Shown piece after piece: positions 29,861 through 40,177 of a stretch of DNA of 64,000 bases (within the stretch, counting starts at the first letter, position 1; every line of letters begins with the position of its first letter). The DNA is taken from NCBI GenBank assembly GCA_030680295.1, contig JAUXVU010000023.1, positions 186,001 to 250,000 on the forward strand, written 5' to 3'. The DNA is from Moraxellaceae bacterium (GTDB lineage: Bacteria > Pseudomonadota > Gammaproteobacteria > Pseudomonadales > Moraxellaceae). The notes beneath the pieces are model-generated. The model was not told the origin of the DNA. It saw nothing but the letters and a program-made list of their open reading frames with translations, and made no database searches. A program made the translations under genes and the position numbers.

Positions 29861-31236
29861 TCACGAGGCGTACGCAGCGTGACAAATTCTTCGGCGACTG
29901 TGGGGTGTATCCCCATGGTCTCGTCGAACACACGCTTGGTGGCTCCCGCTTTAAGCGCTACCGCAATACCCTGAATCACTTCACCCGCCTCAGCACCCAC
30001 CATATGACAGCCCAAAACTCGGTCGGTGTCGGCATCAACCACCAGTTTGATCAGTGTCTTTTCACGGTCTTGGGTAATGGATAGCGGCAGTGAACGGAAT
30101 CGAGTCTCAAAAATAAGCACACTGTGACCTGCCGTAATAGCCTGCTGCTCACTTAAGCCCACCGTGGAAATATTGGGCAAGCTAAATACCGCCGTGGGAA
30201 TGTTTTGGTAATCCACCGGGTGATATTCATCAGGCTTAAATAAGCGCCTTGCCACCGCCATACCCTCAGCCAAAGCTACCGGCGTTAAGCTTAAGCGCTG
30301 GGCTTTACCAGCAAAGGCATCACCAATCACATCACCAATCGCCATAATGGACGGCTCGGCAGTCACATACTGCGCATCTACTTGCACAAAGCCTTTGGCA
30401 TTTAACTCAACACGCGTATTTTCCAGCCCAAGGTCATCCAACATGGGACGGCGACCCGTGGCGTAAAACACACAGTCAGTTGCTACCTCTTGGCCATCCG
30501 CCAATGTAGCCATTAATGAGCCATCATCCTCACGTCGAATCGCCACAATATCGGTATTGAATAAAAGCTTTAGCTTCTTTTCGGTGAACGCGTCACGGAT
30601 ATGTTCTCGCACCGCCTGATCAAAACCACGCAAGAACAAATCACCACGATAAATCTGGCTAACATCAGCACCTAAACCATGAAAAATCGAGGCAAACTCC
30701 ACAGCGATATAACCACCACCCACCACCAAAACGCGCTTAGGTAACTGCGGTAAATAAAACGCTTCATTTGAACCAATGGCCAATTCACGTCCCGGAATAT
30801 CCGGAATATGAGGCCAGCCACCAGTGGCAATCAGAATGTGTTTGGCACGAATAGTCTGCTCATTCACCTGTACTGTGTGTGCATCTAATAACTTAGCATG
30901 ACCATTTAACAAGCTCACACCCGCGCCTTCTAACAAGCGCTGATAAACACCGTTCAGACGTTTAATCTCGCCATTTTTATGCGTGATCAAGGTAGGCCAA
31001 TCAAAACTTGGCTCAGGCATAGACCAGCCATAACCACTGGCATGGGCAAAGTGTTCACTAAATTGCGCACCATGCACTAAAAGCTTTTTAGGCACACAGC
31101 CCACATTCACACAGGTGCCGCCCAAATAACGGCTTTCCGCAATCGCTACGCGAGCACCAAAACCAGCAGCAAAGCGTGCTGCACGCACGCCGCCCGAACC
31201 TGCCCCAATGACAAAGAGGTCGACATCGTAAGACAT
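29857..31236 (-). CDS. gor: Glutathione-disulfide reductase
   Basis: NADPH-dependent flavoenzyme (459 residues) that keeps glutathione reduced. FAD motif [10 protein letters not shown], redox disulfide Cys42/Cys47 in [18 protein letters not shown] motif [11 protein letters not shown], and C-terminal His-Glu in [10 protein letters not shown]. Its start overlaps the stop of the upstream aminotransferase gene by one base (TAATG), so the two are co-translated. Confidence 0.94.
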   Translation of the reverse strand: MSYDVDLFVIGAGSGGVRAARFAAGFGARVAIAESRYLGGTCVNVGCVPKKLLVHGAQFSEHFAHASGYGWSMPEPSFDWPTLITHKNGEIKRLNGVYQRLLEGAGVSLLNGHAKLLDAHTVQVNEQTIRAKHILIATGGWPHIPDIPGRELAIGSNEAFYLPQLPKRVLVVGGGYIAVEFASIFHGLGADVSQIYRGDLFLRGFDQAVREHIRDAFTEKKLKLLFNTDIVAIRREDDGSLMATLADGQEVATDCVFYATGRRPMLDDLGLENTRVELNAKGFVQVDAQYVTAEPSIMAIGDVIGDAFAGKAQRLSLTPVALAEGMAVARRLFKPDEYHPVDYQNIPTAVFSLPNISTVGLSEQQAITAGHSVLIFETRFRSLPLSITQDREKTLIKLVVDADTDRVLGCHMVGAEAGEVIQGIAVALKAGATKRVFDETMGIHPTVAEEFVTLRTPRD

Positions 31237-32348
31237 TATTTCGCCTCTATTTGTGTCAACGCTGTCGCCAGTCGTTGCACACTGCGCTCAAGGTTAAAGA
31301 GTTTATCCAGCCCAAAAAGCCCGACGCGGAAAGTTTTAAATTGATCACCCTCATCACACATCAACGGCACACCAGCAGCGGTTTGCAGACCCAGCTCAAT
31401 AAAACGACTACCGTTGTGTAAGGCCAGATGTTCCGTGTGTAAGACCACCACACCCGGCGCTTCAAAACCTTCGGCAGCGACACTATGAAAACCATGCGAC
31501 TTAAACAGTGCGCGCACGGATTGGCCTAATTGCCACTGCCGTTGTTTTAAGTCGTCTAAACCAGCAGCCACTGTTTCTTGCATCACGTCACAAAACTTGG
31601 CTAAGGCGTCAGTGGGCATAGTGGCGTGATAGGCATGCCCACCATTTTCATACGCTCGCATAATCGACAACCACTTGCGCAAATCACCGGCAAAACTACT
31701 ACTGTGCGTTTGTTCGATCTGCTCAACAGCAGCCTCACTCAACATGATCAAGGCGCTGCATGGCGACGCTGACCAACCTTTTTGCGGCGCACTAATCAGT
31801 ACGTCGACACCACAGGCTTTCATGTCGACCCATAAGGTGCCGGACGCCACACAGTCGAGCACAAACAAACCACCGTAAGCATGCACTGCATCGGCCACCG
31901 CTTTTAAGTAGTCATCAGGCAAAATAATGCCAGATGCGGTTTCTACATGGGGCGCAAAAACAAGGTCTGGTTGATGTGTTTGGATGCTGTTTACAACCTC
32001 AGCAATGGCTGGCGGCGCCCATGCACTGTGCTGACTGGTTGATAACGGTTTGGCCTTCAGCACATGTGTTTGCGCAGGGATCTTGCCGGCATCAAAGATC
32101 TGGCTCCAGCGATAACTGAACCAGCCATTACGAATCACCAAGCAGTTTTTATCCTGCGCTAACTGCCTTGCCACCGCCTCCATGCCAAAACTACCGCCGC
32201 CCGGCACAACCGCTACTGCATCTGCGTTATAAACTTGCTTTAGCGTTGACGAAATGGTGCGCATCACCTGCTGAAAACGAGGTGACATATGGTTAAGCGC
32301 ACGATCGGTAAATACGACAGAATACTCATGAAGCTCTGCTTGAGACAC
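31236..32348 (-). CDS. Class V aminotransferase
   Basis: PLP enzyme of 370 residues in the alanine-glyoxylate/serine-pyruvate aminotransferase group. The PLP Lys190 is in SAPQKGWSA, the Asp in VLDCVASG, and the phosphate-binding loop in [15 protein letters not shown] start at 32348 with AGGG upstream. First gene of an operon with gor, divergent from fumC. The amino donor and acceptor are not determinable from sequence. Confidence 0.85.
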   Translation of the reverse strand: MSQAELHEYSVVFTDRALNHMSPRFQQVMRTISSTLKQVYNADAVAVVPGGGSFGMEAVARQLAQDKNCLVIRNGWFSYRWSQIFDAGKIPAQTHVLKAKPLSTSQHSAWAPPAIAEVVNSIQTHQPDLVFAPHVETASGIILPDDYLKAVADAVHAYGGLFVLDCVASGTLWVDMKACGVDVLISAPQKGWSASPCSALIMLSEAAVEQIEQTHSSSFAGDLRKWLSIMRAYENGGHAYHATMPTDALAKFCDVMQETVAAGLDDLKQRQWQLGQSVRALFKSHGFHSVAAEGFEAPGVVVLHTEHLALHNGSRFIELGLQTAAGVPLMCDEGDQFKTFRVGLFGLDKLFNLERSVQRLATALTQIEAK

Positions 32349-32437
32349 GGCAACACCCTAATGTAATAAAAGACGATGACATGGTATAGCGTGACTGAAG
32401 CCACCATGCAAACAGAAGCTGGACTGGAGGACATATC

Positions 32438-33811
32438 ATGCGACAAGAACACGATTCCTTTGGCGCAATTGACGTCCCTGAGCACGCTTTATGGGGAGCA
32501 CAAACACAGCGCTCACTGACCTATTTCCGTATCTCTGAAGAGCAACTTCCTAAGCCTCTGATCATGGCATTGGCCAGAGTCAAACGTGCGGCAGCGCAAG
32601 TAAATGCTGAATTAAGGCTGTTAACACAGGAAAAGGCGGACGCCATTTGTCTAGCCGCCGATGAAGTGCTTAATGGGCAACATAACGGCGCCTTCCCCTT
32701 GGTGGTTTGGCAAACCGGCTCTGGCACGCAAACCAATATGAATATAAATGAAGTACTGGCCAACCGGGGTTCCGAGCTATTAGGTGGTGAGCGTGGCCAC
32801 CATCGTTTAATTCATCCCAACGACGAGGTTAATCTGGGGCAGTCATCTAATGATATTTTTCCAACCGCCATGCATGTGGCTACCGTACTCACCTTGCAAC
32901 AAACACTGCTACCCACGCTACAGGCATTAACACAAACCCTAGCCCATCAGGTTGAGGCCTATGCTGATATCGTCAAAATTGGACGCACTCATTTACAAGA
33001 TGCGACACCACTCACCCTAGGTCAGGAAATTTCGGGCTGGTTGGCACAACTTCGTTTAGCCGAAGCTGCCATCAAGCAAAGTTTGCCCGCAGTGTCAGCG
33101 CTTGCTGTGGGCGGCACGGCTGTTGGTACGGGGCTAAATACCCATGTTGAATTTGCTCAGCGGGTAGCAGATAAGTTATCGGCCGACTGTGGCTTTGCTT
33201 TTACCGTGGCTGACAATAAGTTTGCCGCCTTAGCCGGACATGAGCCCTTGTTGCTGGCTCACAGCGCGCTCAAAACCTTGAGCGTGGCCTTGTTCAAAAT
33301 TGCCAATGATGTGCGCTGGTTAGCGTCCGGGCCTCGCTGTGGCTTAGGTGAGATACAACTACCGATGAATGAACCCGGCAGCTCGATCATGCCGGGCAAA
33401 GTAAATCCCACTCAATGCGAAGCCATGACCATGGTCTGCTGCCAAGTCATGGGCAATGACAGCGCAATCACCTTTGCAGCGGCTTCAGGCAATTTTGAGC
33501 TGAATGTCTACAAGCCCATGATCATCCACAATATGCTGCAAAGTGTGCGCCTGCTGACCGATGCCATGCACAGCTTTGATGAGCATTGCCTGCAAGGCAT
33601 GACACCAGACCGCGACCGTATCGAGCAATTGTTGCAACAATCACTGATGTTAGTGACCGCGCTTAATCCACATATTGGTTATGACAACGCGGCCGCCATT
33701 GCCAAAGCTGCCTATCAACAAGGGCTGTCATTACGTGATGCCGCCCTCGCCTCCGGCTTGGTCAGTGCTGAGCAATTTGATGCTTGGGTAAGGCCCGAGC
33801 AGATGACTTAA
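32438..33811 (+). CDS. fumC: Class II fumarate hydratase
   Basis: Iron-independent fumarase interconverting fumarate and malate. 457 residues. The signature loop [16 protein letters not shown] is present, as are substrate-binding [10 protein letters not shown] and [16 protein letters not shown] lies 7 nt upstream of ATG 32438. The stop is 3 nt from that of the convergent acyl-CoA reductase gene. Confidence 0.95.
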   Translation: MRQEHDSFGAIDVPEHALWGAQTQRSLTYFRISEEQLPKPLIMALARVKRAAAQVNAELRLLTQEKADAICLAADEVLNGQHNGAFPLVVWQTGSGTQTNMNINEVLANRGSELLGGERGHHRLIHPNDEVNLGQSSNDIFPTAMHVATVLTLQQTLLPTLQALTQTLAHQVEAYADIVKIGRTHLQDATPLTLGQEISGWLAQLRLAEAAIKQSLPAVSALAVGGTAVGTGLNTHVEFAQRVADKLSADCGFAFTVADNKFAALAGHEPLLLAHSALKTLSVALFKIANDVRWLASGPRCGLGEIQLPMNEPGSSIMPGKVNPTQCEAMTMVCCQVMGNDSAITFAAASGNFELNVYKPMIIHNMLQSVRLLTDAMHSFDEHCLQGMTPDRDRIEQLLQQSLMLVTALNPHIGYDNAAAIAKAAYQQGLSLRDAALASGLVSAEQFDAWVRPEQMT

Positions 33812-33814
33812 GAC

Positions 33815-35719
33815 CTAGTGCGCTTTGGGCTCTGCAAATGCTCTAAATGCTTGATTATTCATACGATCATTTAGCTTTGGCCAAAGCGCATAAGACCATT
33901 TTGCTGCTTGGCCAAAACCAGTGGCAGCAGACTTTGGCTTATTCAACATTGCATCCATAACCATATTAGCCGCCTGTTGCGGACTCCATGCCGGCGCATA
34001 GTCATACACTTTGGTGGGTGCAATCATTGGTGTGCGGACTAATGGCATATACACCGAGGTAATTTCGATATGCCGATGTTTTACTTCGGCTGCTAAACAA
34101 CGCCCAAAGGCATCAAGTGCAGCCTTACTGGCCACATACGCTGAAAAACGAGCCGCATTGGTCAACACACCAATCGAGCTAATATTAATAATGTGACCAG
34201 ACTTTTGATGCGCCATTGAAGGCAACAAATTAAGCGTCATACGAACTGCGCCAAAATAATTAAGCTGCATGGTGCGCTCAAAGTCGTGGAAACGATCATA
34301 AGAATCCACTACCGCACGTCGAATCGAGCGCCCTGCGTTATTCACCAACACATCAACGTGCCCTAGGTCCGCCAGTATTTGCTGAGCGCATTGGTCAATG
34401 GCGTCCATATCATTTAAGTCACAGGGGTAGACATAGGCCTCGCCCCCCATTAGCTGAATAACCTGTTGTGCCTGCGCCAACTTGTCTTGCTGACGTGCCA
34501 CTAACACCACGCGCGCGCCGGCTGCTGCCACTTTCTTGGCAACCTGAAAACCGATACCAGAAGAAGCGCCCGTTACCACCACCACTTTTCCATTTAGATT
34601 TCGTTTGGCACGGTTACTGACCTTGGTATGTATGTCTAGATACAGCGACCAGTACTGCCAAAGTTTGTCGGCATAATCACGTAAATCAGGGCAGTGAATA
34701 CCACTCCCCGCCAGCGCTGCACGGGCTTGGCTATCGTCATAACGCGTTTGCGTAAATGCCGCCGTTACCGCAGCGGGTGGTGCGCCAACAATGCGTTCAA
34801 ACAAGTTGTCAAAATGAGGAACAATCTGGCTAAGGCGACCGGTAATCTGTCGCACTGGCTTATGCAGTGTTTGCAGGTTTAAGTTCGCTGCCAATTCTGG
34901 CCCATGTGCTGCCTGCAGCAAGGTCTGCAGCATCTCCCCCATGGTCGGCGCCGGTGATTGAATCAAGAAAAATGCTTTGCCATCTAAGTCCGGCTGATGC
35001 GCGATATGGTCCATTGCTGCGGCCACATAATCGACCGGCACCAAGGTCACACGACCACCTTTAATCGCAATTAATGGCAGCCACTTGGGTAGGGTAAAAC
35101 TGAGCTTCTGAATAGTCTTAAAAAAGTAGTAAGGGCCATCAATTTTGTCCATTTCACCCGTGCGAGAGTCCCCCACAACAGCGCCCGGTCGATACACTCT
35201 ATAAGGCACTCTCGCCTCTTCCCGCACAATTTTTTCTGACTCAAATTTAGTGCGGTAATACGGGTGACGAATCGGCTGACCTTGATCAAACATTGACTCG
35301 GTAAAAGTGCCTACAAAGTCCTCACCCGCCACGGCGATTGAGGACACATGATGCAAACGCACCTGACCACCCAAAGCGTTCGCAAACTCAACAACGTTGC
35401 GTGTGCCTTCATTATTAACAAGGTCAGCGGTGGCATCATCCATGGCCATGTCATAAACCGCCGCCAAATGAAATAGATGGTCTATGTGACCCGCCAGCCT
35501 TGCCTTGTCTTCCGCTGACACCAAGCCTGCTTGGGTGATATCACCACTCACCAAATGCAGGCGACTGGCTGCTTCAGCAAACCGCTGGCACAAACTAACA
35601 AACTTGGCCTCAGAGCCTGGACGCACCAACACATATATTTCTGCATCTGGTCGTTGTAGCAACCGCTCCAATAAAAACTTGCCAATAAAGCCTGTTGCGC
35701 CAGTTACAAAATAGTTCAT
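33815..35719 (-). CDS. Alcohol-forming fatty acyl-CoA reductase (two-domain)
   Basis: 634 residues from ATG 35719, with two fused reductase domains. The N-terminal extended-SDR/thioester-reductase domain (about 1-370) has TGATGFIG, HLAAVYDMA, the catalytic YRTKFESEK and GEMDKIDGPYYFFK. The C-terminal classical SDR (about 375-634) has TGASSGIGF, NNAGRSIRR, and YVASK. From memory the segments closely resemble the characterised Marinobacter fatty acyl-CoA reductase that makes fatty alcohols for wax esters. It lies about 100 nt downstream of the monooxygenase gene; AAGG precedes the ATG. Reduction of acyl-CoA to alcohol is inferred from family. Confidence 0.88.
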   Translation of the reverse strand: MNYFVTGATGFIGKFLLERLLQRPDAEIYVLVRPGSEAKFVSLCQRFAEAASRLHLVSGDITQAGLVSAEDKARLAGHIDHLFHLAAVYDMAMDDATADLVNNEGTRNVVEFANALGGQVRLHHVSSIAVAGEDFVGTFTESMFDQGQPIRHPYYRTKFESEKIVREEARVPYRVYRPGAVVGDSRTGEMDKIDGPYYFFKTIQKLSFTLPKWLPLIAIKGGRVTLVPVDYVAAAMDHIAHQPDLDGKAFFLIQSPAPTMGEMLQTLLQAAHGPELAANLNLQTLHKPVRQITGRLSQIVPHFDNLFERIVGAPPAAVTAAFTQTRYDDSQARAALAGSGIHCPDLRDYADKLWQYWSLYLDIHTKVSNRAKRNLNGKVVVVTGASSGIGFQVAKKVAAAGARVVLVARQQDKLAQAQQVIQLMGGEAYVYPCDLNDMDAIDQCAQQILADLGHVDVLVNNAGRSIRRAVVDSYDRFHDFERTMQLNYFGAVRMTLNLLPSMAHQKSGHIINISSIGVLTNAARFSAYVASKAALDAFGRCLAAEVKHRHIEITSVYMPLVRTPMIAPTKVYDYAPAWSPQQAANMVMDAMLNKPKSAATGFGQAAKWSYALWPKLNDRMNNQAFRAFAEPKAH

Positions 35720-35816
35720 GTCAGCCTTACCTTTAAGAGTAGACACTCAGTATTGGCTAGTTAGTTGTTACCGCCAAGCCTTCGCAAGGCCAAAAATCTG
35801 TCATTAAAGGCCACCT

Positions 35817-37268
35817 TTAAGCGGCATCATAATCACTGAGTTTAAATGCCCCCATTTGACGTGCATATTGCGTGGCAAAACCGGGATACATGGTGGCGTT
35901 ATAACCATCTTCGGTTAAATACCAACTCTTACAGCCCGAATTCCAGTTGGTACGACTTAAACGCTTTTGAATAATCTGGTTATAACGTGTTTGCACATTT
36001 GGCTTGACGTCCAATCGTGCTAGCCCTTTTTCACGCAATGCCTGAATGTGATTCACAATATAAGCAATCTGCGATTCCATATAGACCAGTGCTGAGTTGT
36101 GGCCGGGCCCCGAGTTGGGTCCAAAAATAAATGACAAGTTCGGGTAACCGGACACGTTGACACTCTTATAGGCCTGCGCCCCACGTGACCACTCTACATT
36201 TAAGTCACGACCACCGACGCCACGTACCTCAAACGGTGTGCCAGATTTACTCACCTGAAAGCCCGTGGCAAACACAATGCAGTCCACTTGATGCTCAATG
36301 CCTTCAGCGGTACGGATACCTTTCTCAGCAATGGCCGCAATTGGCCATGTGATCAGTTTGCAGTTCGGTTTTTGCAACGCGGGATAATAATTGCTGGTCA
36401 TCAAAACGCGCTTACAACCAATGCGAAAATCGGGCGTTAGTTGGCGGCGCAACCAGGGATCACTGACTTGATGGCGTAAAAACGCACGACTAATGCGCTC
36501 CATTAAGGAGGTCATCGGTGTGTTCCAAATAAAACTAAATGCCATCGACTCATGGCCATAATAAAGCGCTTGCCGCACTACCGTTTGCGCCATAGGCACG
36601 GCCTTGAATAAAGCCTTACTCCACTCAGGAGAGCTGTAGTCCATACGAGGCAAAACCCAACCCGGAGTACGCTGAAACACCGTGACTTTGGCAGCAGTTT
36701 TGACCAGTTCAGGAATAATTTGTACCGCACTGGCACCACTACCAATGACAGCCACACGCTTGCCAGCAAAATCATAGTCATGATCCCAGCGTGCCGAGTG
36801 AATGGTGTGACCTTGAAAGCTATCGATACCATCAATAGCGGGATAACTAGGATTTGCTAAGCCACCTGATGCCATCACCACTGATCTGGCACGGTAGACT
36901 TTTCCTGCATCCGTACTCACTTCCCAATAGTTCTTCACCTCATTAAACAGTAATGACGAGACGTTCTGTTGAAAGCGAATGAGTGGTTTTAATTCGAATG
37001 CCGATACTAAGTGCTGGACATAATCCATGATCTCGCGGCTACCAGAATAAGCTCGCGACCAATTGGGGTTTTGTGCAAATGAATAGGAGTAGAGGTTGGA
37101 CGGAATATCACAGGCAGCGCCCGGGTACTGGTTATCACGCCAAGTACCACCCACGTCATCTGCCCGCTCTAGGATGACAACATCATCAATACCGTTTTGA
37201 CGCAAACGAATCGCAACACCCAAGCCACCAAAACCAGCGCCAACAATCAAGACTTCATGAATTTTCAT
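35817..37268 (-). CDS. Baeyer-Villiger-type flavin monooxygenase (MymA-like)
   Basis: FAD/NADPH monooxygenase of 483 residues from ATG 37268. First Rossmann motif GAGFGGLG at the N-terminus, the Baeyer-Villiger fingerprint FxGxxxHxxxW at about 151-161 (FQGHTIHSARW, followed by D), and a second Rossmann motif GSGASAVQ near 177. It would insert oxygen into a ketone to give an ester or lactone, or oxidise an aldehyde. It sits directly after the diiron protein gene in an operon transcribed away from an AraC regulator, an arrangement like the Mycobacterium mymA locus. Confidence 0.87.
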   Translation of the reverse strand: MKIHEVLIVGAGFGGLGVAIRLRQNGIDDVVILERADDVGGTWRDNQYPGAACDIPSNLYSYSFAQNPNWSRAYSGSREIMDYVQHLVSAFELKPLIRFQQNVSSLLFNEVKNYWEVSTDAGKVYRARSVVMASGGLANPSYPAIDGIDSFQGHTIHSARWDHDYDFAGKRVAVIGSGASAVQIIPELVKTAAKVTVFQRTPGWVLPRMDYSSPEWSKALFKAVPMAQTVVRQALYYGHESMAFSFIWNTPMTSLMERISRAFLRHQVSDPWLRRQLTPDFRIGCKRVLMTSNYYPALQKPNCKLITWPIAAIAEKGIRTAEGIEHQVDCIVFATGFQVSKSGTPFEVRGVGGRDLNVEWSRGAQAYKSVNVSGYPNLSFIFGPNSGPGHNSALVYMESQIAYIVNHIQALREKGLARLDVKPNVQTRYNQIIQKRLSRTNWNSGCKSWYLTEDGYNATMYPGFATQYARQMGAFKLSDYDAA

Positions 37269-37279
37269 ATTGAATACCC

Positions 37280-38206
37280 TTAAGCCGCTGGCTTCCACGT
37301 CAGTTCTTTTACCCAGGTTGGCACTGGCGGTAGTGCACGCTTAGGAATTCGACCGGTCAGCGTCACCAGTGCATCAACTGGTTTGTGATAAAAATAGTTA
37401 CTTCGATCAACGACCCACTGACCATGACGGCTAATCACTTGGAACCACGGGTTACGACGACCCGCCTCTGTTCTGCCACCAATACGTTTGTACTTATTCA
37501 TGGCGTCATACAGCCGCGCTTCTGGCAGGCCCAACTCAATAATGTTGTCACGCATACGGCTTAACAACGGTGCGTAGGCGGCCATGCCCAACAACATCGA
37601 CGGCGTCAGTAACGTGCCAGCCATTTTGATCGCCATTTGCGAGACTTTGCCGTGGCCTAACATCTCCAACACATGAAAATCCACGCCTAAGTGTCGAGAT
37701 TCATCATCATTAATTTTGGCAAACACTTCATGGCATACCGGGTCTTTAACGGTGTCTAACAAGAATTTACACAGCGCACCATCCAAGGCAATTTCCAACA
37801 TCGGAATAACTGAGCCTAATGCCGCTAGCGGTTGGTCATCCGCATATTTATCCAACCACTCAATCACTAGGCGAATATTGATATTGGGCTCTGGCAACTC
37901 GTCGCCATCTAACATGCCCCAGCGCTTCATCAAGGCCATTTCAGCATTGGCATGACGCTGCTCTTCAGCATGAAAGTAGATATAGATTTCTTTCAACGTA
38001 TCGTTTGGCGCCTTCTTGGCCATCGCCGCAAATCCACGGGCACCGACATGCTCAATCCACATCAAGTCAGCCATAAACTCTTTTAGTTTTGGCCATTGTT
38101 CTGGCGTGATTTTGTCCGCACCCGGGGCATCCCAATCAATGTCGGCAAGCGCCCACTGACTGCTTTTAATTTTTGCCAGCATTACATCAAGATCAACTGA
38201 AGCCAT
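37280..38206 (-). CDS. Ferritin-like diiron-carboxylate protein
   Basis: 308-residue helical protein with a plausible four-helix dinuclear iron site: Glu52-His53 (IEH), Glu82 with His85 (EEQRH), Glu138 (MLEIA), and Glu169 with His172 (DESRH). The spacing of two ExxH motifs fits carboxylate-bridged diiron oxidases. A Gly/Met-rich hydrophobic segment near residue 200 could touch the membrane. Encoded between an SDR and a Baeyer-Villiger monooxygenase in one operon. The function is unknown; oxygenase, desaturase or iron storage are possible, and gene context favours an oxidase acting on a lipid. Confidence 0.75.
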   Translation of the reverse strand: MASVDLDVMLAKIKSSQWALADIDWDAPGADKITPEQWPKLKEFMADLMWIEHVGARGFAAMAKKAPNDTLKEIYIYFHAEEQRHANAEMALMKRWGMLDGDELPEPNINIRLVIEWLDKYADDQPLAALGSVIPMLEIALDGALCKFLLDTVKDPVCHEVFAKINDDESRHLGVDFHVLEMLGHGKVSQMAIKMAGTLLTPSMLLGMAAYAPLLSRMRDNIIELGLPEARLYDAMNKYKRIGGRTEAGRRNPWFQVISRHGQWVVDRSNYFYHKPVDALVTLTGRIPKRALPPVPTWVKELTWKPAA

Positions 38207-38216
38207 GATTACTCTC

Positions 38217-39044
38217 CTACTGTGCTTTTAGAGCAAAACGATTAATTAAACCGGCACCACGGGCATACAGTGCCGGCACTAGGCGCTTGCTGCGCCAAAT
38301 CATGCGCGCATCCATTTGCGGCAGTACGTACAGCTGATTTCTATCCAAACCTGCTAATGCCAGCTCAACCACGCGCTCTGGCGTAAAACCTATCCACTGC
38401 ATGATTTTTCCGCCCATTTGTGATGCCTGTGCATCAATGCGGCCATCACGCACGATGTTGGTTTTAACGAACGTTGGGCATAAGGCAGTGACATGAATAC
38501 CGCTGCCCGAGAGTTCAGCAGAGAGTGTTTCTGTGAGTGCTAAAGCAGCGGCTTTGGAAACGTTATAAGGCCCCATCGTGGGGGCAGCGGCAAAACTAGC
38601 GGTGGAACACACATTAATAATGCCGCCAGTACCGTGTGCTCGTAACTTAGGCGCAAAAACATGACAGCCATGAATCACGCCCCATAAGTTGATACCTAAG
38701 GTCCATGACCAATCCTCTATCGACACATCGCCAACAACCTTGCCACCGACTCCGACACCGGCATTGTTAATGACTAAATCAACAGGCCCACCCAACCACG
38801 CCTCTGCACTAACGGCTAACGCTTCAACATCGGCTAAAACACTGACATCACAACGCACAGCTAATGCTTGGCCACCAATGGCCACAATCAGGTCTACTGT
38901 TTCTTGCGCTGTACTTAAATTAATGTCCGCGCAAACCACTCTGCCGCCACGATGAGCAAGTGCTAATGCAAAGGCACGACCAATACCGCTACCAGCCCCT
39001 GTTACAACAGCCGATGATTTTTCTGTGATATGCCGCTTTGCCAT
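38217..39044 (-). CDS. Short-chain dehydrogenase/reductase
   Basis: 275-residue classical SDR. NAD(P) motif TGAGSGIG, NNAGV, and the catalytic Ser-Tyr-Lys (CSTASF, then YNVSK). First gene of the operon SDR-diiron protein-monooxygenase, divergent from the AraC regulator. It is a paralogue of the SDR at 43608-44423, with similar DVSIEDW and C-terminal layout. Possibly a secondary-alcohol dehydrogenase feeding a ketone to the monooxygenase; that role is inferred from context. Confidence 0.86.
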   Translation of the reverse strand: MAKRHITEKSSAVVTGAGSGIGRAFALALAHRGGRVVCADINLSTAQETVDLIVAIGGQALAVRCDVSVLADVEALAVSAEAWLGGPVDLVINNAGVGVGGKVVGDVSIEDWSWTLGINLWGVIHGCHVFAPKLRAHGTGGIINVCSTASFAAAPTMGPYNVSKAAALALTETLSAELSGSGIHVTALCPTFVKTNIVRDGRIDAQASQMGGKIMQWIGFTPERVVELALAGLDRNQLYVLPQMDARMIWRSKRLVPALYARGAGLINRFALKAQ

Positions 39045-39090
39045 AAATTGACCTATTTGATTGCAATGAATAATGTGACAGTGAAGACTG

Positions 39091-39104
39091 TGACTTGATA
39101 GTCG
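39091..39104. promoter_or_regulatory. TGACY-N4-RGTC palindrome, site D
   Basis: Reads TGAC-TTGATA-GTCG, with GACT/AGTC halves perfectly inverted. It lies in the divergent spacer, 47 nt before the SDR start and 51 nt before the AraC start. A TGTGAC direct repeat (39074-39079 and 39089-39094, 15-bp period) overlaps it and could be an AraC-type half-site pair. Confidence 0.55.
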
Positions 39105-39154
39105 TCATCACAACAGGGTATGTTCAGACAACTTTTGGTCATTAGCAGACAAAC

Positions 39155-40177
39155 ATGGCAGGACAACTCACCCCCAATGAGGGGGTTTTAAGTGGGCAAT
39201 ATATTGTTGTGGTCTGTGACTTTATGCGGCAACGGGGGTTTTCTGCGGAGCAGGTTTTAGCCGGCACGCAAATTAGCCTAGCTGAATTACAAGAGCACCC
39301 AGATCACTTATTATCGTATCGGGCACTGCTACAATTAATTAGCAATATTAACCACTTAGACCCGTCACCCACCTTGTCTTTTGAGCTGGGCTTATGCCTT
39401 ACCGTCAGTAATCATGGTTTTTTGGGCTACGCGGTGAAGGCTAGTCCAACATTGGGTGATGCCCTGATGTTGGCTGCGCGTTATACCGAGATTAGAGCTG
39501 CATTATTGAGTTTTAAAGTCGATGTAAGCACCGACACGGCCAGCATCAGCATTGATGACAACGGCATGTTAGGTCAGTGGTTGCCACAGGTTACAGAGGC
39601 GTTGTTGGGCTGTCTTTTTGTCATTGGCAATGAGTTATTGGGCAGTTTAGATGGTCGTCAGTTAAGCCTAGAGCTGCCCTTCTCCTCGCGCCCACACCTA
39701 CAGCTCGTTTTGCAAGTACAAGGCACTGCTATAGCATTCGACTGCCCCAGAACACGTATTAGTTTTCCTGCTGGCTGGCTAAATAAACGCTTTCAACGGC
39801 CAGACCCCAATTTGGTCAAGCTGGCTGTGGCACATTGTGATGAAGCATTGGCAAACGCAGCACATCAACAAGATTGGGTGACCAAAGTTGGACAGCTGAT
39901 TAAGCGTTATCTAGCCGACCCCAACGCACAAGAAGTCGTTGCCAATGCCTTGAACATGACACCTCGCACCTTGCATCGTCGCTTGGCCGCGAATCAGCTT
40001 AATTTCAAAACCATGATTGATAATTTTCGACGTAATCAGGCCATAGAGCGGCTGCGCTACAGCCACGATGCGATTAGTGATATCGCAGCGGAGTTAGGCT
40101 ACAGCGATCAAAGTAATTTTGTACGCGCTTTTAAGCGTTGGACAGGAAAAACACCCAAACAATTTCGAGAGCAGTAA
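39155..40177 (+). CDS. AraC-family regulator (VirS-like)
   Basis: 340 residues. The N-terminal region is an arabinose-binding-like regulatory domain as in OruR and VirS, and the C-terminal AraC double helix-turn-helix lies at about 255-338 (MTPRTLHRRLA; ISDIAAELGYSDQSNFVRAFKRWTG). It is divergent from the SDR-diiron-monooxygenase operon, paralleling mycobacterial VirS and mymA, so it probably activates that operon. The stop abuts that of the convergent HD gene with no spacer. Confidence 0.88.
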   Translation: MAGQLTPNEGVLSGQYIVVVCDFMRQRGFSAEQVLAGTQISLAELQEHPDHLLSYRALLQLISNINHLDPSPTLSFELGLCLTVSNHGFLGYAVKASPTLGDALMLAARYTEIRAALLSFKVDVSTDTASISIDDNGMLGQWLPQVTEALLGCLFVIGNELLGSLDGRQLSLELPFSSRPHLQLVLQVQGTAIAFDCPRTRISFPAGWLNKRFQRPDPNLVKLAVAHCDEALANAAHQQDWVTKVGQLIKRYLADPNAQEVVANALNMTPRTLHRRLAANQLNFKTMIDNFRRNQAIERLRYSHDAISDIAAELGYSDQSNFVRAFKRWTGKTPKQFREQ

